A DNA stretch of 64,000 nt from Streptomyces sp. NRRL F-525 (GTDB lineage Bacteria > Actinomycetota > Actinomycetes > Streptomycetales > Streptomycetaceae), in assembly GCF_000716605.1 (NCBI RefSeq), contig NZ_JNXE01000008.1, positions 239,487-303,486 of the forward strand. Reading direction: 5' to 3'. Every line of letters starts with the position of its first letter. The first letter of the stretch is position 1. This document shows positions 27,363 to 36,631 of the stretch, one piece after another. Both the position numbers and the translations under genes were made by a program. The notes below the pieces were generated by a model that did no database searches, was not told the DNA's origin, and saw only the letters and a program-made list of their open reading frames with translations.

Positions 27363-28478
27363 TCAGCGCAGTCCGCTGTAGGCGGCCATGATGATCTCCA
27401 TGCCGCGGTTGTCCTCGTGCCGCTCCCGGTCGAGCATCTGGTTCATGACGTAGGCAACCGTCATCCGTGCGTCGGGATCACTCGCGACCAGCGAGCCGCC
27501 CCATCCGCCCCAGCCGAACATGTTGCCGAACTTGCCGAAGCCCACGGTCCAGGACATCGGGCTCCGCAGCACCCGGTCCTCACCGCGGAACACCTCCTGC
27601 CACGCGGGCTCGCAGCCCTGAGAGGACAACAGCCGCACGCCACCGGCCGAACCCCGGTTCGCCAGGACCGACTGGACGAGGGCGACGGACCGGGCGTTGC
27701 CGAAGCCGTTCACCGCGGGGATCTGCGCACGACGCCAGGCAACGGAGTTGGCATCCCTGACCCGGACCGTGACACCGGTGTGCTCCCGGCGTGTGCCGTC
27801 CGGTCCGAGTGGTGCGCCGGCGGTGAACTCGTCGGTCGTCGACGGCGGCGCGATGAGCGGTGCGACGCGGTGGTCGTCGTCGGGGGAGAGCCCGATGTGG
27901 AAATCCGCGCCCAGCGGCTTGGCCACCTCCTCGGCGAAGAAGGCGCCGAGGCTGCGGCCGGTGATGCGGCGGACGACCTCACCGATCAGGAACCCGAAGG
28001 TGAGCGCGTGGTACCCGGCGGCCGTGCCCGGTTCCCATTCGGGGGCCTGCGCGGCCAGCCCCGCCGTCACGCCCTGCCAGTCGTAGAGGTCGTCGACCGC
28101 CGTCGGCCCGGGCAGGTCCGGCAGCCCCGCGGTGTGGGACAACACGTGGCGTACCAGCAGACGTTCCTTGCCCGCCGCTGCGAACTCGGGCCAGTAGGCG
28201 GCGACCGGCGCGGACAGGTCGAGCCGGCCCTGGTCGGCCAGAACGAGCGCGCACAAGGCGGTCATGTTCTTGGTCGTCGAGTTCACGCACGTGAGGGTGT
28301 CCCGCTCCCAGCTGACGGTGCGGTCCGCGTCGGCGGACCCGCCCCAGAGGTCCACCACCGGTTCGCCGTCGAGGTGGACGGCGACCGAGGCACCCACGTC
28401 GTCCTTGCCGAGCGAAGCCGCGAGGGCCGCCTCGACCTCGGCGAACTGGGGCTCGCACAGCCCCTTGAGATCAGTCAT
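27363..28478 (-). CDS. Serine hydrolase of the beta-lactamase / EstB family
   Basis: A 371-residue protein of the class C beta-lactamase-like esterase family. The nucleophile motif S67-T-T-K70 lies in VNSTTKNMTALC. The YxN equivalent is Y156-H-A, followed by LTFGFLIGEVVRRITGRSLGAFFAEEVAKPLGADFHIGL. A glycine-rich FGWGGWGGSLVASDP replaces the third motif. No signal peptide is present, so a cytoplasmic esterase or amidase is more likely than a periplasmic beta-lactamase. The ATG at 28478 is chosen because the family N-terminus starts there. Confidence 0.83.
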   Translation of the reverse strand: MTDLKGLCEPQFAEVEAALAASLGKDDVGASVAVHLDGEPVVDLWGGSADADRTVSWERDTLTCVNSTTKNMTALCALVLADQGRLDLSAPVAAYWPEFAAAGKERLLVRHVLSHTAGLPDLPGPTAVDDLYDWQGVTAGLAAQAPEWEPGTAAGYHALTFGFLIGEVVRRITGRSLGAFFAEEVAKPLGADFHIGLSPDDDHRVAPLIAPPSTTDEFTAGAPLGPDGTRREHTGVTVRVRDANSVAWRRAQIPAVNGFGNARSVALVQSVLANRGSAGGVRLLSSQGCEPAWQEVFRGEDRVLRSPMSWTVGFGKFGNMFGWGGWGGSLVASDPDARMTVAYVMNQMLDRERHEDNRGMEIIMAAYSGLR

Positions 28479-28597
28479 GTGCGCAAGCCTCAGGCAGGGC
28501 CGAGGCTCGCGGCCCGACAATTCCCGTACGGCTTCTGTCGGGCAGGGCGCGGATGAATCACCTGCACAATCACTTCCACACCTAGGGACGGACACGC

Positions 28598-29479
28598 GTG
28601 CTGGAGCGGCTGAATCAGGCACTGGACCACTTGGAGGCCAGCCTCGACCGGGAGGTCGACGTGGCCGAGGCGGCCCGGATCGCCGCGGTGTCCGAGTACC
28701 ACTTCCGGCGGCTGTTCTCCGCCCTCGCCGGGATGCCGCTCCCGGTCTACGTCCGGCGCCGCAGGATGACCCTCGCCGCCGCCGAGGTGCTGGCCGGGGA
28801 ACGCACGCTGCTCGATGTCGCGGTGCGGTACGGCTACGGCTCGGGCGAGGCGTTCGCCCGGGCGTTCCGGTCGGTGCACGGCATCGGCCCGGGGGAGGCC
28901 CGGCGCGAGGGCGCGCTGCTCACGGCACAGCCGCGTATGTCCTTCCGGGTCGTCGTCGAAGGCAGTACGACGATGCGGTACCGGATCGTGGAGAGGGAGG
29001 CGTTCCGGATCGTCGGCCGGAAGGCTCGGGTCCCGCTGGTGCACGAGGGCGTCAACGCGGACGCCGCCGCGCACCTGGAAACCCTGGACGAGCGGGCGAT
29101 CGTACGGATGAAGGAGCTGTCCGACCTGGAGCCGGAGGGGATTCTGTCGGCGGCCGTGTACCTGACCGACAGTCGGGAGGAGGGGGCCGAGGCGGACTAC
29201 TGGATCGGCGTGGCCACCGGCCCGGAGCCGGTCGTCGGGGACCTCGACACCCTCGACGTGCCGGCCGGGACCTGGGCGGTCTTCGACAACGACGGGCCCT
29301 ATCCGAGTGCGCTCCAGGAACTGTGGCGGGACGTGTTCACCCAGTGGTTCCCCTCGAATCCGTACACGAGCCGGCCAGGTCCCGAACTCCTGCGGACGCG
29401 GCCGGTGGCGATCGGCGAGGAGACCCACTCCCAGCTGTGGATCCCGGTCGAGCGGAGCGGCGGGAACGCCGCCGTGTGA
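28598..29479 (+). CDS. AraC family regulator with GyrI-like ligand domain
   Basis: This 293-residue protein has an N-terminal pair of AraC helix-turn-helix motifs (LDREVDVAEAARIAAVSEYHFRRLFSALAGM, then LDVAVRYGYGSGEAFARAFRSVHG). A GyrI-like small-molecule domain spans about 115-290 (MRYRIVEREAFRIVGRKARVPL, AAVYLTDSREEGAEADYWIGVATG, AGTWAVFDNDGPYPSALQELWRDVFTQWFPS). This is the Rob/BmrR-type layout in which the C-terminal domain senses lipophilic or cationic drugs. An MFS exporter gene follows 280 bp downstream and is a plausible target. Confidence 0.86.
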   Translation: MLERLNQALDHLEASLDREVDVAEAARIAAVSEYHFRRLFSALAGMPLPVYVRRRRMTLAAAEVLAGERTLLDVAVRYGYGSGEAFARAFRSVHGIGPGEARREGALLTAQPRMSFRVVVEGSTTMRYRIVEREAFRIVGRKARVPLVHEGVNADAAAHLETLDERAIVRMKELSDLEPEGILSAAVYLTDSREEGAEADYWIGVATGPEPVVGDLDTLDVPAGTWAVFDNDGPYPSALQELWRDVFTQWFPSNPYTSRPGPELLRTRPVAIGEETHSQLWIPVERSGGNAAV

Positions 29480-29759
29480 ACACCGGTCGGCCGACGGGCG
29501 GGGATGCTCCAGTTCGTTCACCTTCGGAAGGCCGGCCGACTGTGACGCAGGCCATGATTCCCGTCGTCCGGTCTTGGAATGCGGGAGTGCGTGCCGCGGC
29601 TGTAGCGCCCGTAGACTTTTCCTGCCCTGAGGGGCGCATCGGGCAACGGTGGCCGGCGCGACAGGCTACAGAAACAGGGCGAACGGGACGCACCACGGTC
29701 CTGCCCGCTTCCCCCGCATCCGTACGCAAACCGCCGCCCGCGAAAGGTACTTACGCTCC

Positions 29760-30995
29760 ATGCCACTGGCCCTGCTGGCCCTTGCCCTCGTCGCGTTCGG
29801 AATCGGTACGACCGAGTTCGCCACGATGGGACTGCTGCCCCAGATCGCCGACGGCGTCGGCGTGTCCGTGCCGCACGCCGGCAACCTCGTCTCCGCCTAC
29901 GCCCTCGGTGTCGTCGTCGGGGCGCCCATCCTGACAGGGATCGGCGCGCGCATCGCCCACAAACGGCTCCTGCTCCTGCTGTCCGCGCTGTTCGTGATCG
30001 GCAACGTCGCGTCCGCCCTCGCCCCGAACTTCGGCCTGCTGTTCGCCGCACGGTTCCTGGCGGGCCTGCCCCACGGAGCACTGTTCGGCGTGGGCGCCGT
30101 CGTGGCCTCCCGGCTGGTCGCCCCCGAACGCGCCGGGCGTGCCGTGTCGAGGATGTTCCTCGGACTCACCGTCGCCAACATCGTCGGCGTCCCGGCCGGC
30201 ACCGCCCTCGGGCAGCATCTCGGCTGGCGGTACGCCTACTGCGCCGTCGCCGTCATCGGCCTCGTCGCACTGGCCGCGCTGGCAGCCTTCGTCCCCCATC
30301 AGCCCCGCGGCAACCAGTCCGGGATCCGGCACGAACTGCGGGCGATGGGCAACCGGCAGGTCGCCCTCGGCCTGGCCACCGCCGTCGTCGGATTCGGCGG
30401 CTTCTTCGCCGTCTACAGCTACCTGGTGCCGATCCTGACCCACGTGACCGGCCTCACCGACTCCTCCACCACCTGGGTCCTCGCGCTCTACGGCATCGGA
30501 ATGACCCTGGGCACACTGATCGCGGGCCCGCTCACCGACCGGGCCCTGCGCCCGACCTTGTACGGGGGTCTCTTCCTGCTCGGCTCGGCGCTCGTGGCGT
30601 TCTACTTCACCGTGCACAGCACCGTTCCCGCCCTGGTGACCCTCGTGTTCATGGGCGCGATGGGCGCCCTGGTCACCACCCCCGTCCAGATGCTGCTCAT
30701 GGCCAAGGCGAAGAACGCCCCGACGATGGCCGCGGCCTCCAACCACTCCGCCTTCAACCTGGCCAACGCCGGCGGCGCCTGGCTCGGCGGCCTGGCCATC
30801 TCCGCCGGCTGGGGCTGGGCCTCACCGGCTCTGGTGGGCGCGACGCTCGCCGCGGCGGGCCTCGGCCTCGCCCTCCTCGCAGGCCTCACGGACCGTGAGA
30901 CCGGCAGTTCCACACTGATCACGTCCTCACCGGCCCGGACGCCGGCGGAGACTGTGCCGACGACGTCCCACACGCAGACCGGTGGCGACGCCTGA
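29760..30995 (+). CDS. MFS drug:H+ antiporter (DHA1, Cmx/AraJ type)
   Basis: A 411-residue membrane protein with about 12 hydrophobic helices. It begins MPLALLALALVAFGIGTTEF, the usual start of chloramphenicol-type and AraJ-like exporters. The MFS loop 2-3 motif appears as GIGARIAHKRLLLLLSALF, and FLAGLPHGALFGVGAVVASRL follows. The ATG at 29760 is chosen over an upstream GTG because the preceding residues are not hydrophobic and do not fit the family. It probably exports a lipophilic compound under control of the preceding AraC/GyrI regulator. Confidence 0.86.
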   Translation: MPLALLALALVAFGIGTTEFATMGLLPQIADGVGVSVPHAGNLVSAYALGVVVGAPILTGIGARIAHKRLLLLLSALFVIGNVASALAPNFGLLFAARFLAGLPHGALFGVGAVVASRLVAPERAGRAVSRMFLGLTVANIVGVPAGTALGQHLGWRYAYCAVAVIGLVALAALAAFVPHQPRGNQSGIRHELRAMGNRQVALGLATAVVGFGGFFAVYSYLVPILTHVTGLTDSSTTWVLALYGIGMTLGTLIAGPLTDRALRPTLYGGLFLLGSALVAFYFTVHSTVPALVTLVFMGAMGALVTTPVQMLLMAKAKNAPTMAAASNHSAFNLANAGGAWLGGLAISAGWGWASPALVGATLAAAGLGLALLAGLTDRETGSSTLITSSPARTPAETVPTTSHTQTGGDA

Positions 30996-31172
30996 CAGGT
31001 GCGCAGCCCCATCGCCGGTGGCCTCGAATGCCGTCCGGTGTCGTCCAACTTGTCGATAGAGACGGGGACTTGGGAACCGTCCGCGACGGCGATCACCACA
31101 TCGCAGTCCAGCCCGACGGCACGTCCGGCTGGGCAGTGCCCGAGAGGGCGCCGTGTCGGTCCGCGGCGACTG

Positions 31173-32303
31173 TCACCTCTCGGCGGCCACCGCGGCGGCG
31201 GGTTGCGCGGGCTGGGGTGCGATCAGATCCAAGAGCGCCTTCGTGCCGCCTGCGGCCAGCGCGGCGCGTTGCCGTGCGGCTCCCGTCCCTTGATCGAGCA
31301 GCCGCTGCACACCGGAGGTCACCCGGTCGACGTCCCCGAGTTCCTCGAGCGCGGGTGTGAGGCGGTCGAGCATGGCGCCCACCACCACGGCTGCTGGGGA
31401 GGACGTGGCGGTACGGGGGTCGACGAGATCCGCGCTCAGGCCGCGCCTTGCCGCGTGCCATCCGGCGGCCTGCAGTATCTCGGGCGAGGGGGTCAGGGGG
31501 AGCAGATCGCGACGGTCCTCGTGCAGTGCGGTCACCACCAGCGCGCGGGTGAGCCCGGCGAGGGTGACGGCACTGTCGACGTCCAACTGGACATCGGGCG
31601 CGCGTACTTCGAGGGTCGGGTAGTCGTCGGACAGCCGGGCGTGCCAGTACAGCTGGCCCCGGTCGGAGACGACGCCGGTGGCCAGTAGCGCGGCCACCTG
31701 CTCTTCGTAGTGCGCGGCGCCAGTGAAGAACGGCGGCGAGCCGCTGATCGGCCAGCGGCCGAAGACCACGGTGCGCCAGCTCGCGAAGCCGGTGTCCCGT
31801 CCTTCCCAGAACGGGGAGTTGGCGCCCAGGGCCACCAGCACCGGCAGCCAGGGTCTCAGCCGGCCCAGCGCGGCGGCACCGGCCTGCCGGTCCGGCACGG
31901 CGACATGGACGTGCATGCCGCAGATCAGCTGCTCGTCGACCAGCCGAGCGGCCTCGGCCCGCATGGTCCGGTAGCGCTGCTGCGCGGTGACAGGCACCAG
32001 CGGTGCGCCGGCCAGCGGTGCGCCACCGGTCGCCGCGAGCCGGCAGTCCGCGCGGCGAGCGGCGCTCCCCACCGCGCGCCGGAAGCGGGTGAGGTGCGCG
32101 GCGACCTCGTCGAGGTCGGAACACACCGGCGTGGCGACCTCCAGCTGCGCCTGGAGCAGTTCGGTGTCGATGTCCTCCCGCCGCACCCCGGGCTCGCGTC
32201 CCGCGGCGGCACGGACCTCGCCGATGCGCGGCGTCGGCAGTCCCGTCTCACGGTCGAGCAGCAGGAACTCTTCCTCGACGCCGAGCGTCACACCTGTCGT
32301 CAT
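31173..32303 (-). CDS. Glutamate-cysteine ligase family 2 (YbdK-like carboxylate-amine ligase)
   Basis: A 376-residue ligase of the GCS2/YbdK family. LGVEEEFLLLD, the metal/ATP glutamate strand, opens the protein. EVATPVCSDLDEVAAHL, the ICGMHVHVAVPDR His motif, ALGANSPFWEGRDTGFASWRTVVFGRWPISG and DYPTLEVRAPDVQLDVD follow. It forms an amide between a gamma-carboxylate and an amine using ATP; many actinomycete members have unknown substrates. It stands alone between the MFS gene and the dipeptidase gene. Confidence 0.88.
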   Translation of the reverse strand: MTTGVTLGVEEEFLLLDRETGLPTPRIGEVRAAAGREPGVRREDIDTELLQAQLEVATPVCSDLDEVAAHLTRFRRAVGSAARRADCRLAATGGAPLAGAPLVPVTAQQRYRTMRAEAARLVDEQLICGMHVHVAVPDRQAGAAALGRLRPWLPVLVALGANSPFWEGRDTGFASWRTVVFGRWPISGSPPFFTGAAHYEEQVAALLATGVVSDRGQLYWHARLSDDYPTLEVRAPDVQLDVDSAVTLAGLTRALVVTALHEDRRDLLPLTPSPEILQAAGWHAARRGLSADLVDPRTATSSPAAVVVGAMLDRLTPALEELGDVDRVTSGVQRLLDQGTGAARQRAALAAGGTKALLDLIAPQPAQPAAAVAAER

Positions 32304-32372
32304 AGGGGTGGGGTGCCCCCGATCCGCCCCGTCACGACAGAATCGCGCATCTGGCGGCCCGCTCGTCTTCTC

Positions 32373-33458
32373 TCAGGACGCCCAGACGCGGTCGGCGTAG
32401 TCGAGGAAGTTGCGGCCGAGGATCTTCTCGATGCGTCCGGAGCGGTAGCCGCGCTTCTCCAGGAGGCGGATCAGGTCGCGGAACTGGTCGACGCCGCGCA
32501 GGTCCACGACGAAGGGGTAGGTGTCGGCCCGTTCGCCCGCCGCGCCGACACCGGCCGCCCGGCGGGCGGCGACGTGTTCGGCGAGCGAGGTGCGATAGGC
32601 GTCGAGGTCGTCCACGGCGGTGACGCTGCCGTCGGTGCCGATGCCGACGTGGTCCTCGCCGCAGACGTCGACCGCGTGCGCGATGTGGTCGACGACGTCG
32701 GCGGCGGTGGCGTGGCCGGTCGGGTTGAGGAAGGGCATGAAGTAGATGCCGACGAACCCGCCCCGGTCGGCGACCAGGCGGAGCTCCTCGTCCGTCTTGT
32801 TGCGCGGGAGGTCGGCCAGGGCACGGCAGCCGGTGTGGTTGATCGACACGGGCTGCCGGGAGTGCCGGGCGGCGTCCAGGCAGGTGTTCTCCCCGCTGTG
32901 GGAGAGGTCGACCATCAGGTGGTGGTCGTTGAGGGCCTCGACGACCCGGTGGCCGAAGGGGGTCAGGCCCCGGTTGGCGGTGGCCATGGAGCCGTCGCCG
33001 AGGTGGTTGGCCTGGTTGTAGGTGAGCTGGACGACCCGTACGCCGGCCTCCGCGAACCCGGCGACGCGGCTCTCGACGAGGGCCGGGTCCTCGCCGACGG
33101 CGACGGCGTTCTGGAAGCCGTAGATGACGCCGATCCGCCGCTCCCGGTGGGCGCGCCGGATGTCGTCGGCCGTGCGGACCTTGAGCAGGTCGGCCGGGTG
33201 TGCGTCGAGGATGCCGTCCCAGACCGCGATCTCGTCCAGCGTGTGTTCGTACGGCGGGAGGTCGCCCATGGTGTAGCCGAGGGTGATGTTGACGGCGGTC
33301 AGGCCGGAGGCGCGGGCCTCGGCGATCGCCCGGGCGTCGACCGCGAGTTGGGCGCTGGCGGGGTTGAGCTGCGTGGCGGCGGCCCGGGCGGCGGGGGTGT
33401 TGGGGTTGTCGAGCTGCCCCAGCGCGTTGACGATCATCGGGTGCGCGGCGGTGGTCAC
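32373..33458 (-). CDS. M19 family (membrane dipeptidase-like) metallopeptidase
   Basis: A 361-residue zinc-peptidase-family barrel. The His-containing strands MVDLSHSGENTCLDA and SINHTGCRAL correspond to the M19 metal site, and GIGTDGSVTA to the late Asp strand. The usual EGG glutamate is IYGFQNAVAV here and the N-terminal HxD is not evident. This subgroup variant may bind metal differently. GTG 33458 overlaps the amidohydrolase stop (GTGA), so the two are translationally coupled and probably act on the same peptide or amide. Confidence 0.82.
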   Translation of the reverse strand: MTTAAHPMIVNALGQLDNPNTPAARAAATQLNPASAQLAVDARAIAEARASGLTAVNITLGYTMGDLPPYEHTLDEIAVWDGILDAHPADLLKVRTADDIRRAHRERRIGVIYGFQNAVAVGEDPALVESRVAGFAEAGVRVVQLTYNQANHLGDGSMATANRGLTPFGHRVVEALNDHHLMVDLSHSGENTCLDAARHSRQPVSINHTGCRALADLPRNKTDEELRLVADRGGFVGIYFMPFLNPTGHATAADVVDHIAHAVDVCGEDHVGIGTDGSVTAVDDLDAYRTSLAEHVAARRAAGVGAAGERADTYPFVVDLRGVDQFRDLIRLLEKRGYRSGRIEKILGRNFLDYADRVWAS

Positions 33459-34768
33459 TGGGCGTCCTTCTCGAAGTCGGCGCGGTCGAAGCGGCGGCCG
33501 CGTTTCACGGTGAGGGTGATGGTGCGCAGGTTGGCGATGTCCCGGAGCGGGTCCTCGTCCAGGACCGCGAAGTTCGCGAGCTTTCCGGCCTCGACGCTGC
33601 CCATGTCCGCCTCGGTGCCGGCGGCCCTGGCGCCGATGAGGGTCGCCGAGCGCAGGACGTCGGCGTTGGACATGCCGCACTGGTCGGCGAGGAAGGCGAG
33701 TTCGCCGTAGAGGGCGGGGAACGGGTCGTCGGGGTCGGTCTCGAAGTCCGTGCCGGTGCAGACGCCGACTCCGGCGCGGTGTGCCTGGGCGGTGACGGTG
33801 GCGGCCAACTCGGTGTTGCGGCGGGCCCGTTCGGTCGATTCGGCGGTGTCGCCCCGGAGTTCGTCGCTGGTCCACATGGACGCGGTGGCGTCGAGGACGG
33901 TGCCCCGGCGGCGCATCTCGGCGAAGAGCGCGGCCAGTTGCGGGTCGTCGCCGGCGGCGAAGCGGTCGTGCTCCACGGGCGGTTTGGTTTTGTAGCTGCT
34001 CAGCGGCTCGGTGGGGTTCTCGAAGGCGAGCAGGGTGACGTGCGAGACGCTGTCCACGCCCGCGGCGACGACCTCGCCGGGCGCGGCCGGGAAGACGGTG
34101 GCGTGCGCCCAGACGGCGATGCCCTGGCGGTGCGCCTCGGCGGTGATCGCGGCGACGGTCGCGGCGTCCAGGTCGGCGTAGACCTTGATCGCGGCGGCGT
34201 GGGTGCCACGGGCCAGGGCGACGGCGATGGTGAGGTCGGTGTCGGGGGTGATGGCCTGCATCCAGGGGACGGCGCCGGGCGTGGCGCCCCGGGAGACCTC
34301 GTGGGTGCGCGGGTCGTCGAAGAAGGAGGGTCCGGCCATGAGCGCCGCGTAGCGGATGTCGGGGCCGGGGATCTCGCCGACCAGGGTGGCGCGGGCGAGG
34401 TCGCCGATCTGCCGCAGGTCGTCGGCCATGTCGCGGATTGCGGTGACCCCGCTGTGCACCAGGCGCCTGAGCACCGCCTCGGCGACGGGCCGGTTTGGCG
34501 GGGTGGCCAGGTGCTGGTGGGTGTCGATCAGGCCGGGGACGACGAACCTGCCGTCGAGGTCGACGCGGGGCGCGTCGGCCGCGAGCGGGGGCAACGGTTC
34601 GCTATCGCCGATCACGGCGTGGATCCGCTCGCCGTCCGTGACGATCGTGGTGTCCGCACGGGGCCGGTCGCCGGTGCCGTCGAAGAGGGCGGCGCCGCGG
34701 TAGACCGTGACGGTTCCGGCGGGCGGTGCGGCCCAGGGGGTCGGGGCACCCGGGGGCAGATCGGTCAT
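33455..34768 (-). CDS. Amidohydrolase family protein
   Basis: A 437-residue metal-dependent hydrolase. The first metal motif is VVPGLIDTHQHLATP (HxH). Lys in AAIKVYAD, His in VWAHATVF and SVSHVTLL, and Asp in VCTGTDFE follow. ATLIGARAAGTEADMGSVEAGKLANFAVLDEDPL is the typical C-terminal return to the small beta domain, as in imidazolonepropionase/prolidase-like members. The ATG at 34768 has GAAGG upstream. It is coupled to the dipeptidase-like gene and divergent from an IclR regulator. Confidence 0.86.
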   Translation of the reverse strand: MTDLPPGAPTPWAAPPAGTVTVYRGAALFDGTGDRPRADTTIVTDGERIHAVIGDSEPLPPLAADAPRVDLDGRFVVPGLIDTHQHLATPPNRPVAEAVLRRLVHSGVTAIRDMADDLRQIGDLARATLVGEIPGPDIRYAALMAGPSFFDDPRTHEVSRGATPGAVPWMQAITPDTDLTIAVALARGTHAAAIKVYADLDAATVAAITAEAHRQGIAVWAHATVFPAAPGEVVAAGVDSVSHVTLLAFENPTEPLSSYKTKPPVEHDRFAAGDDPQLAALFAEMRRRGTVLDATASMWTSDELRGDTAESTERARRNTELAATVTAQAHRAGVGVCTGTDFETDPDDPFPALYGELAFLADQCGMSNADVLRSATLIGARAAGTEADMGSVEAGKLANFAVLDEDPLRDIANLRTITLTVKRGRRFDRADFEKDAQ

Positions 34769-34819
34769 GGTCACCTTCAGTCCGCGAGGTCGTACGTTGT
34801 TGCGCTCTGGGTAACATCT

Positions 34820-34847
34820 GTATCGTGTGATGAAAACGCGTGGATAC
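34820..34847. promoter_or_regulatory. Weak inverted repeat in the amidohydrolase/IclR promoter
   Basis: GTATC (34820-34824) and GATAC (34843-34847) sit in the AT-richer divergent spacer. Arms of only 5 bp make an IclR operator possible but not secure. Confidence 0.25.
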
Positions 34848-34916
34848 TGTACTCCGTGACCGGTGGATCACCGCAAGGACCCGAACCGGACAGGACGAGA
34901 AGGAAGAGCCGCTGCC

Positions 34917-35678
34917 ATGCCCGTCGCCCCCCTTACCCCGGCGCCGCCCAGGTCGGCCGTGGACAAGGCGCTCGACCTGGTCGAGGCCGTCTCGCGCGCA
35001 CCGCACCCGGTGCGGCTGACCGATCTGGCCGCCGAGGTGGGCCTGCACCGCGCCACCGCCTACCGGATCCTGCTGGACCTGGTCCGGCGGGGCTGGGTGC
35101 TGCGGGCCGGTGACCGTTATCTGCCCGGTGCCGCCGTGCTCCGGATGTCTGCCTCCGCCGCGGGCAACTCGCTGACCGCGCTGGCCCGTCCGGTGCTGGA
35201 ACGGCTGTCCGCCGCGACCTCGATGATGGTCAACCTCCAGGTGCTGGAGGAGGGCGGCGCCCGGGTGATCGACGTGGTCAGGCCCGAACGGCTGGCCATG
35301 ATCAGTCACTTGAGGGGCGAGCTGCTGCCGGTCCGGCGGTTCGCCGGTCCGCTGGCCCTGGTCGCCGCCCTCGAACCGGACGCCAGGACACGGTGGTTGG
35401 ATGGACTCGGCGATGAAGCCGCCGACGTGGCACGGGAGTTGAGCGAGGTGGAACGGACCGGCGTCGCCGTGGAGCGCGGTCGTAACGACAAGCTGGTGGC
35501 CTCTGTCAGCCGGGCGGTGGTGCCCGACCCCGGCGCTCCGGTGTGCGCACTGACGGTCGTTGGGCCGGACGCGGAGTTCGACGGGCCGGAACTGGCCTCC
35601 GTGGAGCGGGAGTTGCGCGCGGCGGCGGACGAGCTGGGGACGGCCCTGACCGCCGGCACGGCGGAGGCCGGCCGGTGA
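34917..35678 (+). CDS. IclR family transcriptional regulator
   Basis: This 253-residue protein has an N-terminal winged helix (SAVDKALDLVEAVSRAPHPVRLTDLAAEVGLHRATAYRILLDLVRRGW). A C-terminal IclR effector domain follows (LARPVLERLSAATSMMVNLQVLEEGGARVIDVV, ELSEVERTGVAVERGRNDKLVASVSRAVVPDPG). ATG 34917 follows GAAGGAAGAG. Its stop overlaps the start of the ornithine cyclodeaminase gene (GTGA). It is divergent from the amidohydrolase/dipeptidase pair, so it probably regulates both directions. Confidence 0.88.
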   Translation: MPVAPLTPAPPRSAVDKALDLVEAVSRAPHPVRLTDLAAEVGLHRATAYRILLDLVRRGWVLRAGDRYLPGAAVLRMSASAAGNSLTALARPVLERLSAATSMMVNLQVLEEGGARVIDVVRPERLAMISHLRGELLPVRRFAGPLALVAALEPDARTRWLDGLGDEAADVARELSEVERTGVAVERGRNDKLVASVSRAVVPDPGAPVCALTVVGPDAEFDGPELASVERELRAAADELGTALTAGTAEAGR

Positions 35679-36631
35679 GCGGCCTGCTGGTGCTGGACCG
35701 TCGGCAGACGGCCGCCGCGCTGCGGCCCGACGCCGTCCTCGACGCGGTGGGCCGGGCCCTGGTCTCCATCGCCCGCGACGAGGTCTCCGTCCCGCCGCGG
35801 ATCGCCGCCCTGACCCCGACCGGACTGCTGGGCGCGATGCCCGGCTACGTCCCCGGGCTCGGACTGGCCGCGAAGCTGGTGACCGTGACCGCCGATCCAC
35901 GGCACCCCGGACGCGGTTTCCACCGGGGACTGGTGGCACTGTTCGACGAACACGACGGGCGGGCGCTGGCGCTCGTCGACGGCGAGTCGCTGACCGAGGC
36001 CCGCACGGCGGCGGTCGCCACCCGCAGCGCGCTGGCCCTGGCCGTCCGCCCCGGTCTCGGCCGGGTGACGGTGGTGGGGACAGGCGCGCAGGCCCGCGCC
36101 CAGCTGACCCTGCTCGCGACGGTACGGCCGGATGCCGAGGTGACGGTCGCCGGCCGCGATCCGGTACGGGCCGGCGCGGCGGCGGCGCTGTATCCCGGCG
36201 CGCGGGTCGCCGCCGGTGTCGAAGAGGCGGTACGCGACGCCGACGTGGTGTTCTGCTGCACCGGCGCCACCGCACCCGTCATCCGACGCGAGTGGCTCGC
36301 TCCCGGCGTCCATGTCTCGTCGGTCGGCGGCTCCCAGGGGCCCGAACTGGACCCGGACACCGTCCGCGACGCGGTCCTGTTCACCGAGTGGACCGGCGCG
36401 GCCGCGGCACCACCACCGGCGGGCGCCCATGAACTCCAGGGCCTCGCCCCCGGCCGGCCGGTGACCCTCCTCGGATCCGTCCTCGACGGATCCCATCCGG
36501 GCCGGGGCGGGGACACCGACACCCTCACCGTCTTCAAGTCCACCGGCCACGCCGCCCTCGACGTCGCGGCGGTCCGGGTGGCCTACGACGTGGCGCTCGA
36601 ACGGGGCTGGGGCGTCCGCGTGGACCTGTGA
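35675..36631 (+). CDS. Ornithine cyclodeaminase / mu-crystallin family protein
   Basis: A 318-residue NAD(P)-dependent enzyme. ALTPTGLLGAMPGYVPGLGLAAKLVTVTADP, LVALFDEHDGRALALVDGESLTEARTAAVATRSALALAV and the Rossmann loop VTVVGTGAQARAQL are the family hallmarks. DADVVFCCTGATAPVI and VSSVGGSQGPELDP follow. Members deaminate ornithine to proline or act as imine reductases or amino acid dehydrogenases. The GTG at 35675 overlaps the IclR stop, so it is co-translated with its regulator. A stem-loop terminator begins 5 bp after its stop. Confidence 0.87.
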   Translation: MSGLLVLDRRQTAAALRPDAVLDAVGRALVSIARDEVSVPPRIAALTPTGLLGAMPGYVPGLGLAAKLVTVTADPRHPGRGFHRGLVALFDEHDGRALALVDGESLTEARTAAVATRSALALAVRPGLGRVTVVGTGAQARAQLTLLATVRPDAEVTVAGRDPVRAGAAAALYPGARVAAGVEEAVRDADVVFCCTGATAPVIRREWLAPGVHVSSVGGSQGPELDPDTVRDAVLFTEWTGAAAAPPPAGAHELQGLAPGRPVTLLGSVLDGSHPGRGGDTDTLTVFKSTGHAALDVAAVRVAYDVALERGWGVRVDL

